Assembly: GCF_027213945.1 (NCBI RefSeq)
Contig: NZ_JAPWGW010000002.1
Span: 434,001-498,000, forward strand
Source of the DNA: Henriciella marina
Lineage (GTDB): Bacteria; Pseudomonadota; Alphaproteobacteria; Caulobacterales; Hyphomonadaceae
Direction of reading: 5' to 3'
DNA: 64,000 nt
In this document: positions 9,790-18,141 of the stretch, piece after piece
Layout: each line of letters starts with the position of its first letter
Numbering within the stretch: the stretch's first letter is position 1
Program-made: the position numbers and the translations under genes
The notes under the pieces: model-generated
Told to the model about the DNA's origin: nothing
The model's database searches: none
Seen by the model: only the letters and a program-made list of their open reading frames with translations

Positions 9790-11049
9790 TTATTCTGGCT
9801 GGGCCACTGTCGCAGGCGACGCAACCGCCGCCATTTCTTCCTGACGCGAGGCGATCACCTCAACGGGCGCGCCATTGCGGACATTCTGGAAGCCGCTGAC
9901 TATGACCCGATCGCCCGGCGACAGACCATCAGTCACGATCCAGTTCGAGCCGTTCGCTTCCTGAATTGTGAGAGGTTTCTGGATGGCCGTACCGTCATCG
10001 CCTGCGACGAAGACATATCCGTCGCCCTGCGGCGTGCGCTGCACGGCCCGCTGCGGGATGGCGTAGACATTGTTGTAAGTGCCAGCCGCAAAGGACGCCT
10101 TCAGAAACATGCCCGGCAGGATGAGATTGTCAGGGTTCGGGAACTGGGCCCGCACGATGACAGTGCCGGCCTCCTGATCGACGCTGACTTCAGAGAACTC
10201 GAGCTGACCGGATAGCGGATACTCATCGCCGTTCTCAAATTCCAGTGTCACAGGGACAGCGGCAGAACGGCCAGATGTGGGACCGAGCGTCTCGATCTTT
10301 CCTTCTGAAACATCCCGTTTCCAGCGCAGGACCTGCGCGCTCGACGCCGTCATGTCGACATAGATGGGATCAAGCTGAAGGACGCGGGCAAGTGTGGTCG
10401 CCTGATTGGCAGTCACCAGTGCGCCTTCGGTCACAGCGGAGCGGCCGATACGGCCAGTAATTGGCGAGCGGACCTTTGTGCGCGCCAGATCGATGCGCGC
10501 GCGTTGCAGGGCAGCCCGCTGTATGCCGACATCGGCTTCTGCCTGTTTCTGGGCAGCCACCGCCTCGTCATAGGATTGCTGGCTGACAGCATTGATATCG
10601 GCCAGACGCTCAAAGCGCCGCGCCGTTTCGGTTGCGGCGGCTGCTGTTGCCTGCGCCCGTGCAAGAGATGCTTCTGCGCTCTGGACGGCGGCGTAATACT
10701 CGTCGGCGTCAATCTGGTAGAGCGCCTGATCTTCGGTGACGACTTCGCCCTCGGTGAACAGGCGGCTCTCGATCAGGCCTGAAACCTGCGGGCGGATCTC
10801 TGCCTCGGCATATGGCGTCGCCCGGCCAGGCAATGTTCGCACACTACCAATCGACGATGGCTGCACCGGCATGACCTCAACGCGCACTGCCATCTGCTGT
10901 GGCGGACCCGCATTCTCAGAAGCCTGTTGGCCCGGAGCATTGCCGCCCTCGCCATTTCCACATGCTGCAATAATCAGCAGCGTTGCACCTGCAGCCGCAC
11001 CAAATCCCTTTCTGAGGGTTTGCGACGAGAACTTTCTGAATTGGGGCAT
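9790..11049 (-). CDS. RND efflux periplasmic adaptor lipoprotein (AcrA/MexA family)
   Basis: A 419-residue membrane fusion protein that bridges pump and channel. The frame is open upstream to 11133, but the ATG at 11049 has a Shine-Dalgarno AGGA at the right spacing and gives a clean lipoprotein signal peptide (lipobox IIAAC). Regions in order are a lipoyl half with GRATPYAEAEIRPQVSG, an alpha-hairpin of about 80 residues (QAEASLARAQATAAA and onward), the second lipoyl half (RSPITGRIG), then beta-barrel and membrane-proximal domains. It is the first gene of the efflux operon and is divergent from a TetR regulator. Confidence 0.94.
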   Translation of the reverse strand: MPQFRKFSSQTLRKGFGAAAGATLLIIAACGNGEGGNAPGQQASENAGPPQQMAVRVEVMPVQPSSIGSVRTLPGRATPYAEAEIRPQVSGLIESRLFTEGEVVTEDQALYQIDADEYYAAVQSAEASLARAQATAAAATETARRFERLADINAVSQQSYDEAVAAQKQAEADVGIQRAALQRARIDLARTKVRSPITGRIGRSAVTEGALVTANQATTLARVLQLDPIYVDMTASSAQVLRWKRDVSEGKIETLGPTSGRSAAVPVTLEFENGDEYPLSGQLEFSEVSVDQEAGTVIVRAQFPNPDNLILPGMFLKASFAAGTYNNVYAIPQRAVQRTPQGDGYVFVAGDDGTAIQKPLTIQEANGSNWIVTDGLSPGDRVIVSGFQNVRNGAPVEVIASRQEEMAAVASPATVAQPE

Positions 11050-11110
11050 GTGTTTCCTATGCGCCGTCGAGGGTTCGATGAAATGTAGCGAAACCTGTTG
11101 ATTTTCGAAT

Positions 11111-11118
11111 GAACGTTC
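11111..11118. promoter_or_regulatory. Candidate operator in the efflux/tetR divergent region
   Basis: Perfect palindrome GAACGTTC in the 115-base space between the adaptor and the TetR gene. TetR-family regulators of RND pumps normally bind palindromes in this position. Only eight bases are symmetric, so this is a candidate. Confidence 0.4.
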
Positions 11119-11164
11119 TATTTGTTGCTGCAATGCACAAAGTCAATGACGGGATGTGAAATAG

Positions 11165-11785
11165 TTGGAACAAAAACCAATACCGATGACGGGCGCCGAG
11201 AAACGTCGGACTGCGAGAATCTCGCAAATCCTTGACGCAGCGGCACATTGTTTCGTCGAGATGGGCTTTCACCGCGCCGGCATGGCGAAGATTGCCGCGC
11301 GCGCAAAAATGAGCCCTGGTCACATCTATCACTATTTCGAGAGCAAGGAGGCGATCATTGCCGCCATCGTCGACCGCGAGTCGGCGCGCGCTGCCGAACG
11401 CTTTGCGGAGTTCGATGCGGTCGATTCAACCGAGCTTGCTTCCGTCATGACTGAAAGGGCGGTCCAGTCCATCGCGGAGAAGACCGACATACTACAATCG
11501 GTGCTCAACATGGAAATGCTCGCAGAGTGTCAGCGCAATCCGGAAATTGCCTGCATCATCCACAAGCATGACCGTTACGTCCGCGACCAGCTCACTCACC
11601 TTATCCGGGACAAGCTGGGCCTCGATCTCGCTGAGGCGCGCACAGACATGATGATGGTGCAGTTCTCAGGTCTGGCGAACCGCCTGCTTCGTAATCCGGA
11701 CCTCGACCTTCAGAATATGGTCGTCCTGATGCGCCAGACGATGATGTCCATACTGTCCCCCACAATCGGTCACGAGGCCAAGTGA
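11165..11785 (+). CDS. TetR/AcrR-family transcriptional regulator
   Basis: A 206-residue repressor with an N-terminal three-helix DNA-binding domain. The family pattern is clear: ISQILDAAAHCFVEMGFHRAGMAKIAARAKMS, then GHIYHYFESKEAII. The C-terminal half is a ligand-binding helical bundle. It is divergent from the adaptor gene, the usual layout for a local repressor of an RND operon. The start is uncertain: TTG 11165 has a weak upstream purine tract, whereas ATG 11186 would give 199 residues and also keeps the whole HTH. The inducer is unknown but is probably a pump substrate. Confidence 0.88.
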   Translation: MEQKPIPMTGAEKRRTARISQILDAAAHCFVEMGFHRAGMAKIAARAKMSPGHIYHYFESKEAIIAAIVDRESARAAERFAEFDAVDSTELASVMTERAVQSIAEKTDILQSVLNMEMLAECQRNPEIACIIHKHDRYVRDQLTHLIRDKLGLDLAEARTDMMMVQFSGLANRLLRNPDLDLQNMVVLMRQTMMSILSPTIGHEAK

Positions 11786-11846
11786 ACCTTTTCGTCGATT
11801 GCACGCTAATGATGCATCTATCAACGGAAAAAAGGGACGTACCCCG

Positions 11847-12473
11847 ATGGCAGACACAGCATCGCGGGATAACCCCCTCGAGAATGTCCTCGAGAGGGCT
11901 ATCAAGGAAGTAGATGGCGACAAGGTAACATTCGGCGACATTCTGGACCTGTTTGGATCGCGCTCATTCGGGCCGATCATCGTCCTTCTTGGCATGCTCG
12001 TCACAGTCCCGCCCCTCGGCGCGGTCCCGGGCCTGCCGATGATCGTTGGCCTCGTCATCATCCTTTTCACCGTTCAAATCGTCTTTGGCGCGAAGCGGAT
12101 CTGGGTCCCCGGTTTCATCGAAAAGCGCTCGATATCCAAGGACAAGCTGGAAGCGGCAGACAAGAAGGCAAAACCCTGGCTGAAACGTATTGACGGGCTC
12201 GTGTCTGAGCGCATCACGATGTTGACCGGTGAGTGGGCGGTCTATGCCTCTGCTATCATCATCATCTTCCTCGCGCTCCTTATGATCCCGCTGGAACTTG
12301 TCCCATTTGCCGTGGCCGCCCCAGGCGCCGCAATCACGCTGTACGGCCTCGCCATCATGGCACGCGATGGCGTGCTGATGCTGATCGGCTACGTACTGGC
12401 AGCTATCACCACGGCTTTGACAATCGCCTTTGTGCCATGGGACAAATTCGCGTCCTTCTTCGGTGGAGGCTAG
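11847..12473 (+). CDS. ExoD-family integral membrane protein
   Basis: A 208-residue membrane protein. The ATG at 11847 follows a purine-rich AAAAAAGGGA tract; an in-frame TTG at 11799 lacks one. It shows an N-terminal soluble stretch (LENVLERAIKEVDGDKVTF), then GDILDLFGSRSFGPIIVLLG and several hydrophobic segments with the central soluble loop KRSISKDKLEAADKKAKPW. This pattern fits the ExoD family, first linked to exopolysaccharide production in rhizobia but with no known biochemical activity. It stands alone between the tetR gene and the convergent UdgX gene. Confidence 0.78.
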   Translation: MADTASRDNPLENVLERAIKEVDGDKVTFGDILDLFGSRSFGPIIVLLGMLVTVPPLGAVPGLPMIVGLVIILFTVQIVFGAKRIWVPGFIEKRSISKDKLEAADKKAKPWLKRIDGLVSERITMLTGEWAVYASAIIIIFLALLMIPLELVPFAVAAPGAAITLYGLAIMARDGVLMLIGYVLAAITTALTIAFVPWDKFASFFGGG

Positions 12474-12476
12474 GCC

Positions 12477-13937
12477 TCAGGCCGCATCCGACAGCAGCAA
12501 AGAGCGCGCGCGGGCGAGGTCATCGACGAACCTGTCATATTCTTCGGCCGCCCGCTGCCTGTCGGGCAGGCGTAGAAGGTAGGACGGGTGGATGGTCGCG
12601 ATGAGGCGGGTGCCATTATCGAGCTGCGTCAGCGCCCCGCGCATATCTTTCAGGGCGACCGCCTTGCCGAACACGCCGCGCAGCGCGGTCGCCCCCATCG
12701 TTACGATGATGTCCGGCGCGACGAATTTACGCTCCAGATCCAGCCAGAAACGGCAGGTATCGATCTCGCCAGCGTTCGGCTTTTGATGCATCCGCCGCTT
12801 CCCGCGCGGGGTGAATTTGAAGTGCTTCACCGCATTGGTGATATAAGCCTTGCGCCGCTCCACATTCGCTTCGTTCATCGCCTTGTCAAACAGCTGACCG
12901 GCCGGACCGACAAAGGGTTTGCCCGCGATGTCCTCCCGGTCGCCGGGCTGTTCGCCAATGATCATCAGGCGGGCATCTGCCGGTCCCTCACCAAATATGG
13001 TCTGGCTGGCGCATTCATGGATCGGGCAGCGATCACATTTCGACGCTGCGCGGCGCGCATCATCAAGCGAGTTGATCTCTATCGCCTCTTCTTCGGCGAA
13101 GAAGTTCGACATGCGTGAGCTTCGGATGTTGGCGTCTGTCGAGGGCGCCGAGAGGAGCGCACCGGTGCGCTGTGACGACTGGCGGATGAGGTCCGGAATG
13201 AGCTCTGCCTCAGGCAAATTCTTCCAGTATTTTGCGGGCATTTCCGACAGCATGGCGTCAACCTTGAGCCGGGCCGGATTGAAGATGGAGGCGTAATAAG
13301 TGCGCCACTGGTCCTCGATCGCGTCCTCTGCCGGCATCTGTGAGCGGTCAGCGCCCGCCGCAAAGGTCAGCTTCTTGCCATCCCAGCTGGCGCAGGCGTC
13401 CGGCGTCAGGATCGTCCAGTCCATGCCGGTAAAACGGCGCATGAAGAAAGGAGCGGTCAGACCGACAATGCGGTTGTCCGGTTCAAACCAGCTCATGAAG
13501 ACTTCACGGCCATCGCGTTCCCCAACTTTGCGGAAGCGGACGAAGGCGTGCATCTTGTGAACATCACGGCGGATCTGCTTGTCGGCGCCTTTGACCCAGC
13601 GCACCGCATCATTCAGCGGGTCAGTGAGGGCTGCGCGATTGGACTGCAGATCCCAGAGAAGCTGGTAGAGCCAGGCAAAGCGGGCCGGGTCGCGGTGGCA
13701 GATGACCCGCTTGGCCATGTCGATGAAGGCTTTGGGGACTTTGACTTCTCGCGGCGCTGAATGGTCGGGCACGGCAGGTTCAGGCGCGCTGGCGGCAGCG
13801 GCGAAAAGATCATCGCCACCAGCGGTGCTACCCGACCAATGGATGTCGGCAGGCGGCACGCCCTGCCCTGCCAGACGCCGGGCAGCATCGCGCCACCCAT
13901 CGAAGTCCGTTTCGGAAGACAGGCTGACATGGTGCAT
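12477..13937 (-). CDS. udgX: DUF4130 - UdgX-type uracil-DNA glycosylase fusion protein
   Basis: A 486-residue two-domain protein. Residues 1 to about 260 match the DUF4130 family (TIGR03915 type) that accompanies radical SAM/UDG pairs. Residues about 290-480 form a family-4/UdgX uracil-DNA glycosylase domain: iron-sulfur cysteines in CDRCPIHEC (301-309) and later C395, active-site motif GEQPGDRED (328-336) and GPAG, and HPSYLLR (450-456). The UdgX-specific loop reads GKRRMH with His384 at the position that forms a covalent link to the deoxyribose in characterised UdgX. The ATG at 13937 overlaps the radical SAM stop codon (TGATG), so upstream in-frame sequence is not used. The role is recognition and probably suicidal trapping of uracil in DNA. 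Confidence 0.88.
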   Translation of the reverse strand: MHHVSLSSETDFDGWRDAARRLAGQGVPPADIHWSGSTAGGDDLFAAAASAPEPAVPDHSAPREVKVPKAFIDMAKRVICHRDPARFAWLYQLLWDLQSNRAALTDPLNDAVRWVKGADKQIRRDVHKMHAFVRFRKVGERDGREVFMSWFEPDNRIVGLTAPFFMRRFTGMDWTILTPDACASWDGKKLTFAAGADRSQMPAEDAIEDQWRTYYASIFNPARLKVDAMLSEMPAKYWKNLPEAELIPDLIRQSSQRTGALLSAPSTDANIRSSRMSNFFAEEEAIEINSLDDARRAASKCDRCPIHECASQTIFGEGPADARLMIIGEQPGDREDIAGKPFVGPAGQLFDKAMNEANVERRKAYITNAVKHFKFTPRGKRRMHQKPNAGEIDTCRFWLDLERKFVAPDIIVTMGATALRGVFGKAVALKDMRGALTQLDNGTRLIATIHPSYLLRLPDRQRAAEEYDRFVDDLARARSLLLSDAA

Positions 13938-15178
13938 CAGAAAAGCTGAAGCTGCTGGGGTTGCGGCACGAACCTGTCGCGCAAAGTCACAAGATCGAGC
14001 GCGCGGGACGGGTGCCAGTCTACGGTTTCGATAAAGTCGCGGCAAGTTTTCAGCGACCGCACGATACGCGCGATATGGTCGAGCCGCAGCGTTGTGTGTC
14101 GGCGTGCAGAGAGGATACGGTTCACCGACTTGGTCCCGAAGCCGGGCACACGCAGCAAGTCTTCGCGGCTCGCGCGGTTCACATTGACGGGAAAGCGTTC
14201 CCGCCTCTCCAGCGCCCAGGCCAGTTTCGGGTCAAGCTCCAAGTCGAGCATACCATCGCGGCGGGCCTCAAAAATCTCATCCTTCTCGAAGCCGTAAAAA
14301 CGCATCAGCCAGTCAGCCTGATACAGGCGGTGTTCTCTCATCAGCGGCGGCTTGATGAGCGGCAGGTCGCCAGAGCTGTCCTGAATGGGGCTGAATGCCG
14401 AATAATAGACGCGGCGGAGCTTGTAGCCGGAATAGAGCGAGGCGCTGGTCGTCATGATGTCATTGTCGGAGGACTGGTCCGCGCCGACGATCATCTGCGT
14501 CGACTGCCCGCCGGGAACGAAGCGCGGCGGGCGCGCCTTGCCTCTCTCCTTGCGGTCGGGCTGACGCGACTCGATGCCGTGACGGACATTTGCCATGGCA
14601 GAGCGGATCACGGCGCCTGACTTTTCTGGCGCATAGGATTTGAGCGAAGCTTCGCGGGGCAGTTCGATATTGATGGAGAGGCGGTCAGCGTGCAGCCCGG
14701 CCTGCTCAATCAGGGCCGGGTCCGCCTCGGGAATGGATTTGAGGTGGATGTAGCCGCCAAAATTATGCTCCACCCGCAGCTTACGAGCGACCTCGACCAT
14801 CTGCTCCATCGTATAGTTTGATGAGCGGATGATGCCGGAGGAGAGAAACAGGCCTTCGATATAATTGCGCTTGTAGAAATCGAGCGTCAGCTTGACGATT
14901 TCGTCGACGCTGAAACGCGCCCGCTCCACATTGCTCGACACCCGGTTGATGCAATACTTGCAGTCATAGATGCAGAAATTCGTCATAAGGATCTTCAGCA
15001 AGGAAATGCATCGTCCGTCAGGCGCATAGGCATGACAGATGCCCATCCCTTCGGTCGAACCTATCCCATTGGTAGAAAGTGAATTTCTCTTGGCCGACCC
15101 GGAGGACGCGCAAGATGCATCATACTTGGCGGCATCCGCGAGGATGGCCAGACGGTCAATCAGAGTACGCTTTCCCAT
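13937..15178 (-). CDS. Putative DNA modification/repair radical SAM protein (rSAM_link_UDG family)
   Basis: A 413-residue radical SAM enzyme. The cluster motif is CIYDCKYC (Cys69, Cys73, Cys76), which binds a 4Fe-4S centre for S-adenosylmethionine cleavage. The C-terminal part holds a helix-hairpin-helix DNA-binding motif (LLRVPGFGTKSVNRIL), expected for a protein acting on DNA. This is the family (TIGR03916) that always travels with a UDG-domain partner; its reaction is unknown. The ATG at 15178 is chosen because the family homology starts with MGKRTLIDRLAILADAAKYD and a LexA box sits 5 bases upstream; the upstream in-frame extension is low-complexity. The gene is translationally coupled to the UdgX fusion. 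Confidence 0.88.
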   Translation of the reverse strand: MGKRTLIDRLAILADAAKYDASCASSGSAKRNSLSTNGIGSTEGMGICHAYAPDGRCISLLKILMTNFCIYDCKYCINRVSSNVERARFSVDEIVKLTLDFYKRNYIEGLFLSSGIIRSSNYTMEQMVEVARKLRVEHNFGGYIHLKSIPEADPALIEQAGLHADRLSINIELPREASLKSYAPEKSGAVIRSAMANVRHGIESRQPDRKERGKARPPRFVPGGQSTQMIVGADQSSDNDIMTTSASLYSGYKLRRVYYSAFSPIQDSSGDLPLIKPPLMREHRLYQADWLMRFYGFEKDEIFEARRDGMLDLELDPKLAWALERRERFPVNVNRASREDLLRVPGFGTKSVNRILSARRHTTLRLDHIARIVRSLKTCRDFIETVDWHPSRALDLVTLRDRFVPQPQQLQLF

Positions 15179-15183
15179 GCGCG

Positions 15184-15198
15184 GAACATAGCAGGAAC
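15184..15198 (-). promoter_or_regulatory. LexA (SOS) box upstream of the radical SAM/UdgX operon
   Basis: On the minus strand the sequence is GTTC-CTGCTAT-GTTC, an exact match to the alphaproteobacterial LexA site GTTC-N7-GTTC. A possible -10 hexamer TGCTAT (15188-15193) lies inside it, with TTGCTT as a possible -35 at 15212-15217 (spacer 18). The box ends 5 bases before the start codon, so the predicted transcript has almost no leader. Confidence 0.8.
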
Positions 15199-15346
15199 AC
15201 GCAATCAGTAAAAGCAATTCAGCAGCTGTTTTCCACGACCAGGAAAGCGCGCAAACAGGTCCAATGGCGCACCAATCGCGCGTGTTGCGCGCAAGCAACG
15301 TCAACGCATCACTGCGGAATGTTAACCATTGCACAGCTAGAAAATC

Positions 15347-15371
15347 GGAACGCTCGGCACGTCTGTTTGTT
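15347..15371 (+). promoter_or_regulatory. Candidate EcfG-type general stress promoter of the NepR-like gene
   Basis: GGAAC at 15347-15351, a 16-base spacer, then TGTT at 15368-15371. The alphaproteobacterial general-stress sigma factor EcfG/SigT recognises GGAAC-N16/17-CGTT, so the -35 is exact and the -10 has three of four bases. It ends 26 bases before the start codon of the NepR-like gene. Confidence 0.5.
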
Positions 15372-15397
15372 TACAGGTTGAGCAACGAGACAGAATT

Positions 15398-15583
15398 ATG
15401 ACTGACAGACACGAGCATAAGCGATCAACGCAGGCTAGCGCCGAGGAGCGCCACGCCCGACGTGCATTTCGCAATGCCATGTCTGCTGGGCTGAAGCGCA
15501 CCTATGATCGCGTTTCCGAGAAATCTGTCCCAGATGAATTCATGCAATTGTTGCAGGCAGCTGACCGGAAAGCAAAAGCTTAG
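15398..15583 (+). CDS. nepR: NepR-like anti-sigma factor
   Basis: A 61-residue, very basic small protein. Residues about 31-56 read GLKRTYDRVSEKSVPDEFMQ then LLQAAD, matching the NepR signature (Leu-Arg-x-x-Tyr-Asp-x-Val-x-x-Glu-x-Val-Pro-Asp-x-Phe-x-x-Leu-Leu). NepR binds and inactivates the general stress sigma factor EcfG until phosphorylated PhyR pulls it away. The residues before 30 are hydrophilic and probably disordered, as usual. A candidate EcfG-type promoter lies just upstream, as expected for feedback control. Unusually, neither phyR nor ecfG is adjacent: neighbours are the divergent radical SAM gene and the ectoine-degradation operon. It could be a second NepR paralogue. The family call rests on a short motif. 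Confidence 0.68.
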   Translation: MTDRHEHKRSTQASAEERHARRAFRNAMSAGLKRTYDRVSEKSVPDEFMQLLQAADRKAKA

Positions 15584-15672
15584 GACTGCGCGATATTCGG
15601 GCAGCGGTCTGAATTTTAGCTTGTGAGCAGCCGCCCCATTGCAGTGAAGCCCGCAATGCGTACGGTCACTGT

Positions 15673-16887
15673 ATGTCGAGACAAGGCTTCACCTTGCCCC
15701 GAGGGATGCAGGCGGACTGGCCGACACTGGTTGCGGCCTCTACCGATTTTCGTCGAGACCTCCATCGACACCCAGAACTTCCCTGGCAGGAAATAGATAC
15801 GTCCGAAGTCATTCGTGCGTCGCTTGATGCTATGGGCATTTCCTACCGCGTCTGCGCGGGGACCGGTACCGTTGCAACTCTGGCCGCGACTGCGCCCGGC
15901 AGACATGTCGGCTTGCGTGCCGATATTGATGCCCTTCCAATCAATGAGGCGACGGGTCTCGATTACAGCTCTTCCCACACTGGATGTATGCACGCGTGCG
16001 GACATGACGGTCACGCGGCCGCGCTGATGTCGACCGCCGCCTGGCTGAAACGCCATGAAGCGAGCCTGCCTGGCCCTGTCACCCTGCTCTTCCAGCCTGC
16101 CGAAGAAGGCGGGCATGGCGCAAAGAAGATGATTGAAGACGGCGCGCTTGAAGGGCTCGACTGCATCTTCGGCTGGCATAACTGGCCGGCTATTCCTTTC
16201 GGCAAAGCAGTTTGTCCCGACGGCGCCGTCATGGCGGGCAATGGGACATTCCGGATCACGCTGCGCGGCGCAGGCGGCCATGCGAGCCAGCCTGAAAACA
16301 CGCGCGACCCCGTTCTGGCCGCCTCTGCCGTCACCATGGCTTTGCAGCAGATCATTTCGCGCCGAATTACGCCGCAAAATGCCGCCGTTGTCAGCGTGAC
16401 CTCCATCGAGGCCCCCAGCGGTGAGACCGTCATCCCAGACAGTGCGAAAATGGCCGGCAGCATCCGTCTGGCCAATGCCAATGACCGGCCACTCATAGAA
16501 GGTCTCATCAGGGAAATTACTGTTTCGCAGGCCAAAGCGTACGGGGTCGAGGCGGACGTGGAGGTTTTCCCTCGTTACGACGCAACCGTAAATCACCCGT
16601 CTGAAGCGGCCCACATGCGTGAAGCGATCGCAGCAGATTTGGGCGAAGCCTGGCATTTCGACCAGATCCCGGTGCCGATCATGGCGTCGGAAGACTTCTC
16701 TTATTATCTCAAAGAAATACCAGGTGCCTTCGCCCTGATTGGTGCCGATGACGGCAAGGGCCATCACGAGCCGTGCCATTCCCCCAGATACGATTTCAAT
16801 GACAGGCTGCTGCCGATTGTGACCCGCATCTATGCGCGTCTCGCCGGCGCGCCCCTACCCGACCAAGCCACTTATCTGAACGACTAA
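15673..16887 (+). CDS. M20-family amidohydrolase, probable N-acetyl-diaminobutyrate deacetylase of ectoine degradation (DoeB2-like)
   Basis: A 404-residue zinc peptidase-fold amidohydrolase that removes acyl groups from amino acids. The metal site motifs are MHACGHDGHAA and PAEEGGHGAKKMIEDG, with the dimerisation domain in the middle (GAGGHAS). It is the first of four tightly packed genes; the next three look like DoeD, DoeA and DoeC. This context suggests that it deacetylates N-alpha-acetyl-L-2,4-diaminobutyrate, the product of ectoine hydrolysis. The classic DoeB of Halomonas belongs to a different (succinylglutamate desuccinylase) family, so an M20 enzyme seems to have that job here. Without the context it would only be called a hippurate hydrolase-like protein. 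Confidence 0.8.
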   Translation: MSRQGFTLPRGMQADWPTLVAASTDFRRDLHRHPELPWQEIDTSEVIRASLDAMGISYRVCAGTGTVATLAATAPGRHVGLRADIDALPINEATGLDYSSSHTGCMHACGHDGHAAALMSTAAWLKRHEASLPGPVTLLFQPAEEGGHGAKKMIEDGALEGLDCIFGWHNWPAIPFGKAVCPDGAVMAGNGTFRITLRGAGGHASQPENTRDPVLAASAVTMALQQIISRRITPQNAAVVSVTSIEAPSGETVIPDSAKMAGSIRLANANDRPLIEGLIREITVSQAKAYGVEADVEVFPRYDATVNHPSEAAHMREAIAADLGEAWHFDQIPVPIMASEDFSYYLKEIPGAFALIGADDGKGHHEPCHSPRYDFNDRLLPIVTRIYARLAGAPLPDQATYLND

Positions 16888-16917
16888 CCCTGAACACGAA
16901 TCCGAGGAGAGACCGTC

Positions 16918-18141
16918 ATGGACCTGTTTGAGCGCTGGGAATCGAATGTCAGGGGCTACGCACGGACTTACCCCACCGTGTTCAAGTCCGCGTCCAATGC
17001 CCGCCAGACCGATGAGGCCGGCAAGTCATATATCGACTTCTTTGGTGGCGCAGGCGTCCTGAACTTCGGACATAATAACCCTCGCATGAAAGAGGCCATC
17101 ATCAAATTCATCGAGGCCGATGGCATTCCCCATAGCCTCGACATGATGACGACCACCAAGCGTGACTTCATCAAGGCCTTCACCGAGACGATCCTCGAGC
17201 CGCGCGGCTGGGACTACCGGATGCAGTTCACCGGGCCGACCGGTACCAACGCTGTCGAAGCCGCCCTGAAACTTGCGCGCCGCGCGACCGGCCGCAAGCA
17301 GGTCATCGCCTTCACCAATGGCTTTCATGGCATGACGCTTGGCGCGCTCGCGGCCACGGCAAATGCCTATTTCCGTAACGCGGCAGGCGTGCCGCTGAAC
17401 CATGTCGAGCGCCTGCCATTCGGCCACCCGCTGGAAGGTATGGAGGAAGTCTATGCAGACCCCTCGTCTGGCTACGAACCTCCAGCAGCGATCCTGGTTG
17501 AGCCTATCCAGGCCGAAGGCGGCGTGAATGTCGCCGACGCGGAATGGCTGAAAGCGATCCGCAAGTTTGCAAAGGATCGCGGCGCGCTATTCATTCTGGA
17601 TGATATCCAGGCCGGGTGTGGGCGCACAGGTTCATATTTCAGCTTTGACGGCATGGACCTCGACCCGGACATCATCACGCTGGCCAAGGGCATTGGCGGC
17701 TTCGGTACGCCGCTTGCCATGAATCTGAACAAGCCGGAATTCGACAAGCACTGGTCGCCGGGCGAGCATACGGGCACGTTCCGCGGACAGGGTATCTCCT
17801 TCATCGCGGGCATGGTCGCCATGGACTATTTCAAGGATGACAACTTCATGGCCGACGTCCGCCGCAAGGGCGAGATCATGGAAAGCCGCCTGAAGAAGAT
17901 GGCACGCTCTGGCATGGAGGTGCGCGGCAAGGGCATGATGCAGGGCCTCGATACGAAAGATGGCGCATACGCCAAGAAGGTCGTCGCCGAATGCTTCGAG
18001 AACGGGCTGCTTCTCGGCGGTTGTGGCAGCGAAGGCCGGGTGGCCAAGCTGATCCCTCCGCTGACGATTGACGATGCTGACCTCAATGAAGGCCTCGACA
18101 TCATGGAGGCGGCCATGGAAGCCGCTCTGGTGCGCGCATGA
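16918..18141 (+). CDS. doeD: Class III PLP aminotransferase, probable diaminobutyrate transaminase of ectoine degradation
   Basis: A 407-residue fold-type I aminotransferase that would convert L-2,4-diaminobutyrate and 2-oxoglutarate to aspartate semialdehyde and glutamate. The family course is clear: IDFFGGAGVLNFGHNN, GPTGTNAVEAALKLAR, FHGMTLGALAAT and FILDDIQAGCGRTG, with the PLP lysine in ITLAKGIGGFG. It resembles EctB, the biosynthetic enzyme that runs the reverse reaction, but no ectA or ectC is near and the neighbours are catabolic. A Shine-Dalgarno GAGGAGAG lies before the ATG. It overlaps the next gene by 4 bases (ATGA). Confidence 0.83.
   Translation: MDLFERWESNVRGYARTYPTVFKSASNARQTDEAGKSYIDFFGGAGVLNFGHNNPRMKEAIIKFIEADGIPHSLDMMTTTKRDFIKAFTETILEPRGWDYRMQFTGPTGTNAVEAALKLARRATGRKQVIAFTNGFHGMTLGALAATANAYFRNAAGVPLNHVERLPFGHPLEGMEEVYADPSSGYEPPAAILVEPIQAEGGVNVADAEWLKAIRKFAKDRGALFILDDIQAGCGRTGSYFSFDGMDLDPDIITLAKGIGGFGTPLAMNLNKPEFDKHWSPGEHTGTFRGQGISFIAGMVAMDYFKDDNFMADVRRKGEIMESRLKKMARSGMEVRGKGMMQGLDTKDGAYAKKVVAECFENGLLLGGCGSEGRVAKLIPPLTIDDADLNEGLDIMEAAMEAALVRA

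Noticed and set aside
15616-16779. Minus-strand open frame of 387 codons
   Set aside because: It is the antisense shadow of the M20 amidohydrolase, whose catalytic motifs are clear on the plus strand.
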